Below, piece after piece: positions 7,179 to 15,693 of a DNA stretch of 43,245 nt. The stretch covers positions 1 to 43,245 of the forward strand of contig NZ_CALART010000112.1 of NCBI RefSeq assembly GCF_937888285.1. Direction: 5' to 3'. A program made the translations under genes and the position numbers. Positions within the stretch are counted from its first letter, which is position 1; the number at the start of each line of letters is the position of its first letter. Origin of the DNA: an uncultured Aquimonas sp. Lineage in GTDB: Bacteria > Pseudomonadota > Gammaproteobacteria > Xanthomonadales > Xanthomonadaceae. The notes under the pieces are model-generated. The model was not told the DNA's origin, ran no database searches, and worked only from the letters and a program-made list of their open reading frames with translations.

Positions 7179-9353
7179 ATGACCTCCCGCTACCGTCCCG
7201 CCCGCGCCCTGCTGGCCGCGGCACTTGCTTCGCTGTTTCTTGCCGGCTGCGGCGGCAGCGCCCCCGAACCCGCTGCCGCCCCGGCAGAACCCGCCAAGAC
7301 CGAGGAGACCCGCGTGGCTGCAGCCGAAGACCCCTACCTCTGGCTGGAGGATGTCGAGGGCGAGAAGGCGCTCGACTGGGTGCGCGCGCAGAACGCCGCC
7401 TCCAAGGACTCGCTGGAGAGCCTCGAAGGCTTCGCCCAGCTGCGCGACGACCTGCGCGCGATCCTCGACTCCAACGACAAGATTCCCTTCGTCCGCGAGA
7501 TGGGTGGCTACCTCTACAACTTCTGGCAGGACGCCAACAATCCGCGCGGGCTGTGGCGCCGCACCACGCTGGAGAGCTACCGCTCAGCTGCGCCGCAGTG
7601 GGAGGTGATCCTCGACCTCGACGCGCTCAACAAGGCCGAGGGCGAGAACTGGGTGTGGGCGGGCTCGGACTGCCTGCGGCCCGAGTACACCCGCTGCCTG
7701 CTGTCGCTGTCGCGCGGCGGAGCCGACGCCAACGTCACCCGCGAGTTCGACATCGCGAGCAAGTCCTTCGTCGAGGGCGGGTTTTTCCGTCCCGAGGCCA
7801 AGGGCGGCATGGGCTGGATCGACTTGGACACGGTCTTCGTCTACACCGATTTCGGCGACGGCTCGATGACCAGCTCGGGCTATCCGCGCATCGCCAAGCG
7901 CTGGAAGCGCGGCACCGAGATCTCCAGTGCCGAGACCGTGTACGAGGGCCAGGCCGATGACATGTACATCGCCGCCACCCACGACGATACGCCCGGCTAC
8001 GAGCGCAGCTTCGTCTCGCGCACCCTGGCCTTCTACAACGATGAGCTTTACCTGCTTGGCGATGGCGGCACGCTGACCAGGATCGACGCCCCCAACAGCG
8101 CCAACAAGTCGGTGCACAAGGATTGGCTGCTGCTGGAGCTTCGCGAGCCGCTGACGGCGGGCGAGGCCACGTTCGCCGCGGGCAGCCTGCTGGCTGCCAA
8201 GCTCGATGCTTTCCTCGCCGGCGAGCGCCGCTTCACCGTGCTTTTCGAGCCGAGCGACACGACCTCGCTGGCGGGCTACAGCTTCACCGCCAACCATCTG
8301 GTGCTGAACGTGCTGGAGGACGTCAAGAACCGCCTGAGCGTGCTGACGCCCGCGGCCGAAGCGGGCCAGCCCTGGGCCTCGCAGCCGCTGCCCGGTGCGC
8401 CGGCCTTCGGAACGGTCTCGGTCAGCGCCTATGACGAGGAAAAGTCGGACCTGGTGTGGATGACCAGCACCGACTACCTCACCCCGACCACCCTCTACCT
8501 CGGCGAGCTGCTGGGCGAGAAGGCCAAGCTGAAGGAAATGCCGTCCTTCTTCGACAAGGAGGGGCTCGAAATCACCCAGGGCTTCGCGACCAGCGACGAC
8601 GGCACCCGCGTCCCCTACTTCATGGTGGCGCGCAAGGGTATCGAGCGTAACGGCAGGAACCCGACCCTGCTGTACGGCTACGGTGGCTTCGAGATCTCGC
8701 TGACGCCCGGCTATTCCGGTGCGGTCGGTCGCGCCTGGCTGCAGGACGGCGGCGTCTACGTGGTCGCCAACATCCGCGGCGGCGGCGAGTACGGCCCGCG
8801 CTGGCACCAGGCCGCGCTGAAGGCCAACCGCAACAAGGCCTACGAGGACTTCGCGGCGGTCGCGAAGGAGCTCATCGCGCTGAACATCACCGCGCCGGCC
8901 CACCTCGGCATGCAGGGCGGCAGCAACGGTGGCCTGTTGATGGGCAACATGACCGTGATGTATCCCGAGCTGTTCGGCGCCGTGGTCTGCCAAGTGCCTC
9001 TGCTCGACATGAAGCGCTACCACCTGCTGCTGGCGGGGGCCTCCTGGATGGCCGAGTACGGCAACCCCGACACCGCCGACTGGGAGTTCCTGCAGAAGTA
9101 TTCGCCCTACCAGAACGTCAAGGCCGACGCGAAGTACCCGCCGGTGTTGTTCACCACCTCGACCCGCGACGATCGCGTGCATCCGGGCCACGCCCGCAAG
9201 ATGTTCGCGCGCATGCAGGAGCAGGGCCACCGCGTCGCTTACTACGAGAACATCGAGGGTGGCCACGGCGGTGCGGCCGACAACGGCCAGCGCGCCTACA
9301 TGCAGGCGATCGCCTACAGCTTCCTGCGTCAGCACCTGTTCCCCAAGGGCTGA
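7179..9353 (+). CDS. S9 prolyl oligopeptidase-family lipoprotein
   Basis: A 724-residue serine peptidase of the prolyl oligopeptidase type, which cuts short peptides, usually after proline. The N-terminus is a lipoprotein signal ending LFLAGC, with Cys24 as the lipidation site, so the enzyme should be anchored facing the periplasm. After DPYLWLEDVEG (about residues 51-61) comes a seven-blade beta-propeller gate domain, then the alpha/beta-hydrolase domain. The catalytic triad is visible: Ser582 in GGSNGG, Asp664/665 in STRDDRVHPGH and His696 in EGGHGG. GGAG seven bases upstream fixes the ATG at 7179. A much longer upstream frame runs antisense-like through rodA and is not real. A second S9 gene follows 118 bases later but belongs to a different subgroup. 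Confidence 0.93.
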   Translation: MTSRYRPARALLAAALASLFLAGCGGSAPEPAAAPAEPAKTEETRVAAAEDPYLWLEDVEGEKALDWVRAQNAASKDSLESLEGFAQLRDDLRAILDSNDKIPFVREMGGYLYNFWQDANNPRGLWRRTTLESYRSAAPQWEVILDLDALNKAEGENWVWAGSDCLRPEYTRCLLSLSRGGADANVTREFDIASKSFVEGGFFRPEAKGGMGWIDLDTVFVYTDFGDGSMTSSGYPRIAKRWKRGTEISSAETVYEGQADDMYIAATHDDTPGYERSFVSRTLAFYNDELYLLGDGGTLTRIDAPNSANKSVHKDWLLLELREPLTAGEATFAAGSLLAAKLDAFLAGERRFTVLFEPSDTTSLAGYSFTANHLVLNVLEDVKNRLSVLTPAAEAGQPWASQPLPGAPAFGTVSVSAYDEEKSDLVWMTSTDYLTPTTLYLGELLGEKAKLKEMPSFFDKEGLEITQGFATSDDGTRVPYFMVARKGIERNGRNPTLLYGYGGFEISLTPGYSGAVGRAWLQDGGVYVVANIRGGGEYGPRWHQAALKANRNKAYEDFAAVAKELIALNITAPAHLGMQGGSNGGLLMGNMTVMYPELFGAVVCQVPLLDMKRYHLLLAGASWMAEYGNPDTADWEFLQKYSPYQNVKADAKYPPVLFTTSTRDDRVHPGHARKMFARMQEQGHRVAYYENIEGGHGGAADNGQRAYMQAIAYSFLRQHLFPKG

Positions 9354-9423
9354 TCTCGCTCGACCCGCAGCCGGCGTAGACTTCGGCGGCTGCGGCGAAC
9401 ACACGCCCCAGAACCCACACCCG

Positions 9424-9451
9424 ACCCCGGTCTGCAAGCGCAGGCCGGGGT
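9424..9451 (+). terminator. GC-rich hairpin just before the second S9 gene
   Basis: A 12-bp stem (ACCCCGGTCTGC at 9424-9435, GCAGGCCGGGGT at 9440-9451, one G-U pair) with an AAGC loop lies ten bases before the AAGGAG of the next gene. Only TTC follows. It looks like a decayed terminator of the first S9 gene, or a leader hairpin that insulates or stabilises the second message. Confidence 0.4.
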
Positions 9452-9471
9452 TCTGCATGGAAGGAGACCCC

Positions 9472-11649
9472 ATGAGCATGCATGCCCCCTATCGCCAGCT
9501 GCCGCGGCTCGCCGCGCTGGCCGCTTCCATCCTCGCGGTCGCTGGCTGTTCGCGCGGCCCTGATGCCGGCGCGGGTGCTGCCGACAGCGCCGCGACGAAT
9601 GCGTCGACGCCGCCGGTGGCCGAAACCCGTCCGCATGAAGTCAAGGCGCCGCACGGCGCGGTGCGCCAGGATGAGTACTACTGGCTGCGCGACGACAGTC
9701 GCAAGGACCCGCAGATGCTGGCTTATCTGCAGGCCGAGAACGCCTATGCCGACGCCATGCTCGCACCGCTGGCCGCGCTGAAGGAGCAGCTCTACGGCGA
9801 GCTGGTCGGCCGTATCAAGCAGGACGACGCCAGCGTGCCCTTCCAGGAGAACGGCTACTGGTACTACACCCGCTTCGAGGAAGGCCGCGAGTACCCGATC
9901 CACGCCCGCCGCAAGGCCAGCATGGAGGCGCCCGAAGAGGTGCTGCTGGACGTCAACTCGCTGGCCGAAGGCCAGGGTTTCTTCCAGATCGCGCGCTACG
10001 AGATCAGCCCCGACAACCGCCTGATGGCCTACTTCGAGGACACCAGCGGTCGCCGCCAGTACACCCTGCGGGTGAAGAACCTCGAAACCGGCGAGCTGCT
10101 GCCGGTCGAGATCAAGGGGCTGTCGGCGAGCATCGCCTGGACCGCGGACAGCGGCAGCTTCTACTACGTCGAGAACGATCCCGAGACCCTGCTGACCACG
10201 CGCGTGCGCCTGCATACGCTGGGTCAGGCCGAGGGCAATGACCGCCTGGTCTACGAGGAGCGTGATCCCAGCTTCTACATGGGCGTCGGCAAGACCACCT
10301 CGGACAAGTACATCTGCATCAGCGTCAGCAGCACCGTGTCCTCGGAGATGCGCTGCACGCTGGCGGCGGCTCCGGGTGACTTCGAGATCCTGGCCCCGCG
10401 CGAGCGCGACTTCGAGTACTCGGCCGACCATCTGGGCGAGCGCTGGGTGATTCGCACCAACTGGGAGGCGAAGAACTTCCGGCTGATGCAGGCCAGCGAG
10501 AACGACATCCGCGCGCGCAGCCAGTGGCAGGACCTGATCGCCCACGACGAAGGCGTGTTCATCGAGGACTTCGCCCTGTTCGATGGCTTCATCGCGGTCG
10601 ACGAGCGCTCGCAGGGCCTGACCCGCCTGCGCCTGCGCAAGAACGACGGCAGCGAGCAGTACGTGGCCGCCGACGAGACGGCCTACTCGATGGGCCTGTC
10701 GGTCAACGCCGAGCCCTCGACCGACTGGCTGCGCTACACCTACACCTCGCTGACCACGCCGGCGACCACCTTCGAGCTCAATGTGGTGACCAGCGAGCGC
10801 AAGCTGCTGAAGGAGCAGCCGGTGCTGGGTGGCTTCGACAAGAAGAACTACGTCACCGAGCGCCTCTGGGCCACCGCCCGCGACGGCACCCGTGTGCCGG
10901 TGACCGTGCTGCATCGCGCCGACTTCAAGCGCGACGGCAGCTCGGCCCTGCTGCAGTACGGCTACGGCAGCTACGGCAACAGCATCGACCCGGCCTTCAA
11001 CTCGAACGTGCTGTCCCTGGTCGACCGCGGCATGGTCTACGCGATCGCGCACATCCGCGGCGGGCAGGAGATGGGCCGCGCCTGGTACGAGGACGGCAAG
11101 CTGCTGAAGAAGGTCAACACCTTCACCGACTTCATCGACGTCACCGATTTCCTGGTCGCCGAGAAGTACGCCGCTGCCGATCGCGTCTCCGCCATGGGCG
11201 GCAGCGCCGGCGGCCTGCTGATGGGGGCGGTGGCCAACATGGCGCCCGAGAAGTACCGCGCCATCGTCAGCCAAGTGCCCTTCGTCGACGTGGTCACCAC
11301 CATGCTCGACGCCAGCATCCCGCTGACCACCAACGAGTACGACGAGTGGGGCAACCCCGAGGACAAGACCTACTACGACTACATGCTGGCCTACTCGCCC
11401 TACGACCAGATCGAAGCCAAGGCCTATCCGGCGACCTTCGTCGGCACCGGCCTGTGGGACAGCCAGGTGCAGTACTGGGAGCCGGCCAAGTACGTCGCCC
11501 GCCTGCGTGCGAAGAAGACCGACGACAACCTGCTGGTCTTCCGCACCAACATGGAAGCCGGCCACGGCGGCAAGTCGGGTCGCTTCCAGCGTTTCCGCGA
11601 GGCCGCCGAGTACTACGCCTTCCTGCTCGACCAACTCGGCGTGAAGTAG
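9472..11649 (+). CDS. Oligopeptidase B-like S9 lipoprotein
   Basis: A 725-residue S9 serine peptidase most like oligopeptidase B, which cuts peptides after Arg or Lys. The early PHEVKAPHGAVRQDEYYWLRDD matches the OpB N-terminus. The triad is Ser578 in GGSAGG, Asp663 in LWDSQVQYWEP and His698 in AGHGGKSGR. The LWDSQVQYWEP block is typical of OpB rather than prolyl oligopeptidase. Classical OpB is cytosolic. This one carries a signal ending ILAVAGC with a lipobox Cys, so I expect a periplasm-facing lipoprotein. The start at 9472 has AAGGAG five bases upstream. A second ATG at 9478 is possible and would not change the signal. A hairpin terminator follows at 11680. Confidence 0.93.
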   Translation: MSMHAPYRQLPRLAALAASILAVAGCSRGPDAGAGAADSAATNASTPPVAETRPHEVKAPHGAVRQDEYYWLRDDSRKDPQMLAYLQAENAYADAMLAPLAALKEQLYGELVGRIKQDDASVPFQENGYWYYTRFEEGREYPIHARRKASMEAPEEVLLDVNSLAEGQGFFQIARYEISPDNRLMAYFEDTSGRRQYTLRVKNLETGELLPVEIKGLSASIAWTADSGSFYYVENDPETLLTTRVRLHTLGQAEGNDRLVYEERDPSFYMGVGKTTSDKYICISVSSTVSSEMRCTLAAAPGDFEILAPRERDFEYSADHLGERWVIRTNWEAKNFRLMQASENDIRARSQWQDLIAHDEGVFIEDFALFDGFIAVDERSQGLTRLRLRKNDGSEQYVAADETAYSMGLSVNAEPSTDWLRYTYTSLTTPATTFELNVVTSERKLLKEQPVLGGFDKKNYVTERLWATARDGTRVPVTVLHRADFKRDGSSALLQYGYGSYGNSIDPAFNSNVLSLVDRGMVYAIAHIRGGQEMGRAWYEDGKLLKKVNTFTDFIDVTDFLVAEKYAAADRVSAMGGSAGGLLMGAVANMAPEKYRAIVSQVPFVDVVTTMLDASIPLTTNEYDEWGNPEDKTYYDYMLAYSPYDQIEAKAYPATFVGTGLWDSQVQYWEPAKYVARLRAKKTDDNLLVFRTNMEAGHGGKSGRFQRFREAAEYYAFLLDQLGVK

Positions 11650-11679
11650 ACGATTGGCCGATGGAGGTCGGTCGCGAAT

Positions 11680-11704
11680 GGCCCGGCACTGCCGGGCCTT
11701 TCGC
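11680..11704 (+). terminator. Likely terminator of the OpB-like gene
   Basis: GGCCCGGC (11680-11687) and GCCGGGCC (11691-11698) form an 8-bp stem with an ACT loop, followed by TTTCGCGTTTC. The T tract is short but the position, 30 bases after the stop and in the convergent gap before nrdB, fits a terminator. Confidence 0.6.
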
Positions 11705-11729
11705 GTTTCAGCAGCGCGCTCTGGATCGA

Positions 11730-12761
11730 TCAGAACGCGTGATCGAAGGCGACTTCGCCGCTGACGCCCACCTGATAGGCCGAGACTCTGCGCTCGAAGA
11801 AGTTGGTCAGCTCCTGCACGTCCTGCAGCTCCATGAAGGGCAGGGGATTGCGCACGTGGTAACGCTGCGGGAGTCCGAGCTTGGCGAAGTGCTGGTCGGC
11901 GCAGTGCTGCAGGTACTGCCGCATGTCGCGCATCGAGATGCCCGGCACGCCGCCCGATAGTACGTCCTCGGCAAACGCGAGCTCGCATTCGATGGCTTCT
12001 TCCAGCATGTCGTAGACCTGCTGCTGCATCGCTTCGTCGAACAGCTCGGGCTCCTCGCTGCGAATCGTGCGCACGCATTCGAAAGCGAACTGCATGTGGC
12101 AGCTCTCGTCGCGGAACACCCAGTTTGTGCCCGAGGCCAGGCCCGGCAGCAGGCCGCGCGAGCGGAAGTAGTAGACATAGGCGAAGGCGGCGAAGAAAAA
12201 CAGCCCCTCGATGCAGGCCGCAAAGCAGATCTGGTTCAGCAGGAATTGCCGGCGCTGTTCGCGCGTCTCGATGCGCTTCAGATCCTGCAGGCTGCCGATC
12301 CACTTGAAGCAGAACTCGGCCTTCTTGCGGATCGAAGGGATGTTCTCCACCGCAGCGAAGGCCTTGAAGCGCTCAGCGGGGTCCGGCAGGTAGTTGTCGA
12401 GCAGGGTCAGGTAGAACTGCACGTGCAGCGCTTCCTCGTAGAGCTGCCGCGACAGGTACATCCGCGCTTCCGGCGCATTCAAGTGCTGATACAGGTTCAG
12501 CACCAGGTTGTTGGACACGATCGAATCACCCGTGGCGAAGAAGGCCACCAGCCGGTGGATCAGATGCCGATCCGCTGCCGTCATCTTCGAGTGCAGGTCG
12601 CTGATGTCGATCTGGAAATTGATCTCGTCCACCGTCCATGAGTTCTTGATCGCATCGCGATACCTTTCGTAGAACTGCGGGTAGCGCATGGGTCTCAGGG
12701 TAAGCTCGTAGCCGGGGTCGAGCAGCATCTGCCTGGTCTGACTTGCAGAATTAGTGCTCAT
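11730..12761 (-). CDS. nrdB: Class Ia ribonucleotide reductase, beta subunit
   Basis: A 343-residue R2 subunit that houses the diiron-tyrosyl radical used by NrdA to make deoxyribonucleotides. The ligand set can be read off: Asp79 (ATGDSIV), Glu110 and His113 (EEALH), radical Tyr117 (VQFY), Glu185 (CIEGLFFF), Glu219 and His222 (RDESCH). The tyrosine and the Asp ligand argue for class Ia rather than the Phe-containing class Ic. I chose the ATG at 12761. It overlaps the nrdA stop (ATGA), which signals translational coupling in the order nrdA-nrdB. Longer upstream frames lie inside nrdA. Regulation is shared with nrdA through the upstream riboswitch and promoter. Confidence 0.97.
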   Translation of the reverse strand: MSTNSASQTRQMLLDPGYELTLRPMRYPQFYERYRDAIKNSWTVDEINFQIDISDLHSKMTAADRHLIHRLVAFFATGDSIVSNNLVLNLYQHLNAPEARMYLSRQLYEEALHVQFYLTLLDNYLPDPAERFKAFAAVENIPSIRKKAEFCFKWIGSLQDLKRIETREQRRQFLLNQICFAACIEGLFFFAAFAYVYYFRSRGLLPGLASGTNWVFRDESCHMQFAFECVRTIRSEEPELFDEAMQQQVYDMLEEAIECELAFAEDVLSGGVPGISMRDMRQYLQHCADQHFAKLGLPQRYHVRNPLPFMELQDVQELTNFFERRVSAYQVGVSGEVAFDHAF

Positions 12762-15217
12762 TGGCAGGCCTCGCAGGCTTCGGGATTCTCCAGCGAACAC
12801 ACCACCGCCTCGGTCGGCGTGTACGCCGACACCGTGGCCTTGGCGATCTTCGTTGCCGGGCGCGAGCGCAGGTAGTAGGTGGTCTTCAGACCCTGCTTCC
12901 ACGCGTACATGTACATGGAGGACAGCGCGCCGATGTTCGGGCTCTCCATGAACAGGTTCAGCGAGGCCGACTGGTCGATGTAGGCGCCTCGCTCGGCGGC
13001 CATGTCGATCAGCGAGCGCATCGGCAGCTCCCACGCGGTGCGGTAGATTTGCCGCAATGGCTCGGGAATCTGCGGGATGTTCTGGATCGAACCTTCGGCC
13101 AGCTTGATCGCATCGCGCATCTCGGCTGTCCACAGGCCCAGCTTCTTCAGCTCATCGACGAGGTAGCGGTTGACCTGCAGGAAGTCGCCCGACAATGTTT
13201 CCCGCTTGAACAGATTGCTGACCTGTGGCTCGATGCATTCATAGCAGCCGGCGATGGAGGCAATCGTCGCGGTCGGGGCGATCGCGATCAGCAGGGAGTT
13301 GCGCAGCCCATGCTGCTGGATGCGTGCGCGCAGCGCGTTCCAGCGCTCGGCCTTGGACGGCGTCACGCCCCAAGCGTCGAACTGCAGCTCGCCGCGGGCC
13401 GCGCGCGTATCGGCAAAGGCCGGATGCCGTCCACGTTCCTGTGCGAGTTCGACCGATGTCTCCAGCGCGTGGAGGTAGATCTCTTCGGCGATGCGCGCCG
13501 ACAGCGCGCGTGCCGCTTCGCTGCCGAAGGGCAGGCGCAGCCGGAAGAACACATCCTGCAGGCCCATGCAGCCCAGGCCCACTGGTCGCCAGCGCAGGTT
13601 GCCGCGGCGCGCCGATTCGATCGGATAGAAGTTCAGGTCGATCACCCGATCGAGTTGGCGCACGGCCAGTCGCACGGTTTCCGCCAAGGTCTCGAAGTCG
13701 AACTGGCCATCGGCATCGAAATGCCGAGCAAGGTTGATCGAACCGAGGTTGCAGACCGCGGTTTCCTCGGCCGAGGTCACCTCGAGAATCTCGGTGCACA
13801 GGTTCGACAGGTGGATGACATTGCCGGCCCTGGCGGTCTGGTTACTGGCCGCGTTGCACTTGTCCTTGAAGGTCATCCAGCCGTTGCCGGTCTCGGCCAG
13901 CGTGCGCATCATTCGCGCGTAGAGCTTGCGCGCGGACACCGACTTCGCCGCCTTGCCCTGGGCTTCGGCCTGCGCATAGGCGCGCTCGAAGGCATCGCCA
14001 TACAGGTCGGTCAGCTCGGGCACAACACGCGGATCGAACAGCGACCAATCCTGATCGGCCTCGACCCGCTTCATGAACAGATCGGGCACCCAGTTGGCGA
14101 GGTTCAGATTGTGCGTGCGCCGCGCTTCGTCGCCGGCGTTGTCGCGCAGTTCGAGAAAATCCTCGATGTCAGCGTGCCAGGTCTCCAGGTATACGCAGGC
14201 CGCTCCCTTGCGCTTGCCACCCTGATTCACTGCGGCCACCGACGAATCCAGCGTCTTCAGCCAGGGCACGATGCCGTTGCTGTGCCCATTGGTGGAGCGG
14301 ATCAGCGAGCCGCGCGAGCGCACCCGCGTATAGCTGACGCCGATGCCACCGCTGAACTTCGACAGCTGGGCGATATCGCCATAGCGCTGGTAGATGGATT
14401 CCAGCGAATCCTGCGGCGAGTCCAGCAGAAAGCAGGACGATAGCTGCTCATGTGTCGTTCCGCTGTTGAACAGCGTCGGCGAGCTCGGCAGGTACTCGAG
14501 CTGGGCCATGCGCCGGTACAGTGCCAGGGCTTCCGGCACGTCCTCACTGAGCGCACAGGCGATGCGCAGGAAGAACTGCTGCGGTGTCTCGATGACCTTG
14601 CGTGCGTGCGGATGGCGCAGCAGATAGCGGTCATAGAGCGTGCGCAGGCCGAAGTAGTCGAAGCCACGGTCCAGGGTCGCATCGAGCGCGTCGTTGAGCT
14701 TGCGCGCATTGGCCTGCACGAAACCGAGCAGGCGTTCGTTGATCAGGCCCAGCTCATGGCCGCGGGTGATCGACTGCGAGAAGGCGTGGATCTCCTGGCC
14801 GGCGACTTCCTTTTCGATCACCTGGGCCAGCAGGCGTGCCGCCAGACGTCCGTACTCCGGGTCTTCGGCGGTCAGCAGCGCGGCCGTTCGGATCGAGAGT
14901 TCGTCCAGCTCGCGCGTGCTGGCGCCGTTGTAGAGGCCGGAGATGGTGCGGGTGGCGACCCGCATCGGGTCGACTGAGTGCAGGCCCTCGCAGCAGCGCG
15001 TTACCGCGCGCACGATCTTGTTCAGATCGACCGGCTCGCGGCGACCGCTGCGCTTGGTCACGCACATGCCGGGGGCGTCGTGCGGCGGGCGGAGTTCAAG
15101 GGAGGGCAGAGCTGGGGCCCTGCAGCCAGTGATGCGATTCGAGTCCGCTGCGCTGGCGTCGAGCGACGCCGGTCTCTGCGCTTCGGTCGCAGCGCCAGGG
15201 GTGTCCTGTGTGTGCAT
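12758..15217 (-). CDS. nrdA: Class Ia ribonucleotide reductase, alpha subunit
   Basis: An 819-residue R1 subunit that reduces ribonucleoside diphosphates. One ATP-cone spans roughly residues 50-137 (from MCVTKRSGRREPVDLNKIV), so dATP feedback is expected. Active-site cysteines are Cys262 (SSCFLLD), Cys474 in NLCTEI (with Asn472 and Glu476) and Cys489 (AVCNLGS). The C-terminal CEAC pair (Cys815, Cys818) accepts electrons from thioredoxin or glutaredoxin. The ATG at 15217 has only a weak GGA upstream. A GTG at 15367 would add 50 Arg-rich residues and lacks a Shine-Dalgarno, so I reject it. The message has a leader of about 440 nt containing a cobalamin riboswitch. This is a B12-independent enzyme placed under B12 control. 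Confidence 0.96.
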   Translation of the reverse strand: MHTQDTPGAATEAQRPASLDASAADSNRITGCRAPALPSLELRPPHDAPGMCVTKRSGRREPVDLNKIVRAVTRCCEGLHSVDPMRVATRTISGLYNGASTRELDELSIRTAALLTAEDPEYGRLAARLLAQVIEKEVAGQEIHAFSQSITRGHELGLINERLLGFVQANARKLNDALDATLDRGFDYFGLRTLYDRYLLRHPHARKVIETPQQFFLRIACALSEDVPEALALYRRMAQLEYLPSSPTLFNSGTTHEQLSSCFLLDSPQDSLESIYQRYGDIAQLSKFSGGIGVSYTRVRSRGSLIRSTNGHSNGIVPWLKTLDSSVAAVNQGGKRKGAACVYLETWHADIEDFLELRDNAGDEARRTHNLNLANWVPDLFMKRVEADQDWSLFDPRVVPELTDLYGDAFERAYAQAEAQGKAAKSVSARKLYARMMRTLAETGNGWMTFKDKCNAASNQTARAGNVIHLSNLCTEILEVTSAEETAVCNLGSINLARHFDADGQFDFETLAETVRLAVRQLDRVIDLNFYPIESARRGNLRWRPVGLGCMGLQDVFFRLRLPFGSEAARALSARIAEEIYLHALETSVELAQERGRHPAFADTRAARGELQFDAWGVTPSKAERWNALRARIQQHGLRNSLLIAIAPTATIASIAGCYECIEPQVSNLFKRETLSGDFLQVNRYLVDELKKLGLWTAEMRDAIKLAEGSIQNIPQIPEPLRQIYRTAWELPMRSLIDMAAERGAYIDQSASLNLFMESPNIGALSSMYMYAWKQGLKTTYYLRSRPATKIAKATVSAYTPTEAVVCSLENPEACEACQ

Positions 15218-15453
15218 GGGTTGGGTCCGTGTGACGCACGGTGCGCGGCCCCTCCCTCGCGGAGTCGCGCGCTTGGATAGGCGTCGACACAGACGCAGGC
15301 CTCGACCGGCACGGGCCGGTCGCGCGCACGACTGCGGCAACGCCCCCTCGGGCGTTGGACTCTCCACCGATCAAACGACAAGACGCAGCGCGTGGCCGTT
15401 CGGCCCGTGCGAGTGCGTCCGGCCGCTTCCCCGCGGAAGCCCTGATGCCGGTA
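15218..15453 (-). promoter_or_regulatory. Long nrdAB leader between riboswitch and start codon
   Basis: About 236 nt separate the last aptamer helix from the nrdA ATG. Two perfect hairpins are visible: an 8-bp stem at 15338-15345/15350-15357 (CAACGCCC and its complement) and a 7-bp stem at 15304-15310/15315-15321 (GACCGGC and its complement). A smaller GCTTCC/GGAAGC hairpin lies near 15425-15440. None is followed by a T tract, so a simple intrinsic-terminator switch is not evident. Control of translation or Rho-dependent termination in this C-rich leader are alternatives. No gene is evident here. Confidence 0.55.
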
Positions 15454-15658
15454 CCGTGCGTGTGTGCGGCGCACGGCTGTCGGCAGGTCTTCGGGCTCGC
15501 GGACACACCCGGCCGAGACCGGGCACCTACTGGCCGTCGCTTCCCGGAGCCTCCGAGCTCCAGTGCCAATGACGGCGGTCGTTTCCACATACCGCTGCGG
15601 GGCAGCGCCGGCTTCGCACCGGCTTCCCGTTTTAAGCCGACGAGCAGTCGGCACCGAC
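15454..15658 (-). promoter_or_regulatory. Cobalamin (adenosylcobalamin-type) riboswitch of nrdAB
   Basis: Read on the minus strand, the region holds the ordered blocks of a B12 riboswitch. P1 is GTCGGT (15653-15658) pairing with GCCGAC (15479-15484), with one wobble. P2 is the hairpin GCCGAC/GTCGGC. The core begins GGGAAGCCGGTG and continues GCGCTGCCCCGCAGCGGTA (about 15589-15634), followed by the GGCACTGG block. The B12 box AGCCCGAAGACCTGCC (15482-15497) differs from the usual AGCCAGGAGACCTGCC by two bases. A 7-bp P13 hairpin (15470-15476 with 15454-15460) follows, and its CCGC loop can kiss a GCGG in L5. Bound B12 is expected to lower nrdAB expression. The aptamer call is firm, while the off-switch direction is inferred from other B12-controlled B12-independent isozymes. 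Confidence 0.92.
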
Positions 15659-15660
15659 GC

Positions 15661-15676
15661 ACACAACATATTGGGG
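15661..15676 (-). promoter_or_regulatory. NrdR box 1 (proximal), over the -10
   Basis: CCCCAATATGTTGTGT on the minus strand matches the published NrdR-box consensus (acaCwAtATaTwGtgt) at 13 of 16 positions, including the central CAATAT and TTGTGT. It covers the -10 hexamer. NrdR is the ATP/dATP-sensing Zn-ribbon/ATP-cone repressor of ribonucleotide reductase genes. Its gene is not in this window. Confidence 0.75.
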
Positions 15677-15693
15677 TCGGCACAGCCAGTCAA
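15665..15693 (-). promoter_or_regulatory. Sigma-70 promoter of nrdAB
   Basis: TTGACT (15688-15693) and TATGTT (15665-15670) are separated by exactly 17 bases on the minus strand. The predicted transcription start, about seven bases downstream, falls near 15658. That is the first base of riboswitch helix P1, which supports both calls. Confidence 0.82.

Noticed and set aside
7584..9479. 631-codon minus-strand frame
   Set aside because: It mirrors the first S9 peptidase gene. Its His/Gly/Val-rich translation is typical of GC-rich antisense.
7179..11649. Recent tandem gene duplication of the S9 peptidases
   Set aside because: The two proteins differ in catalytic-region motifs (prolyl oligopeptidase versus OpB type) and N-terminal blocks, so they are not recent copies.
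9151..12303. 1050-codon minus-strand frame
   Set aside because: It covers the OpB-like gene in antisense and nrdB out of frame. No domains are visible.
12761..14443. 560-codon plus-strand frame opposite nrdA
   Set aside because: Antisense to NrdA, which has all catalytic cysteines. No ribosome binding site or domain.
15217..15367. N-terminal extension of NrdA from a GTG at 15367
   Set aside because: The extra 50 residues are Arg-rich and unlike NrdA. They lie inside the riboswitch leader and have no Shine-Dalgarno.
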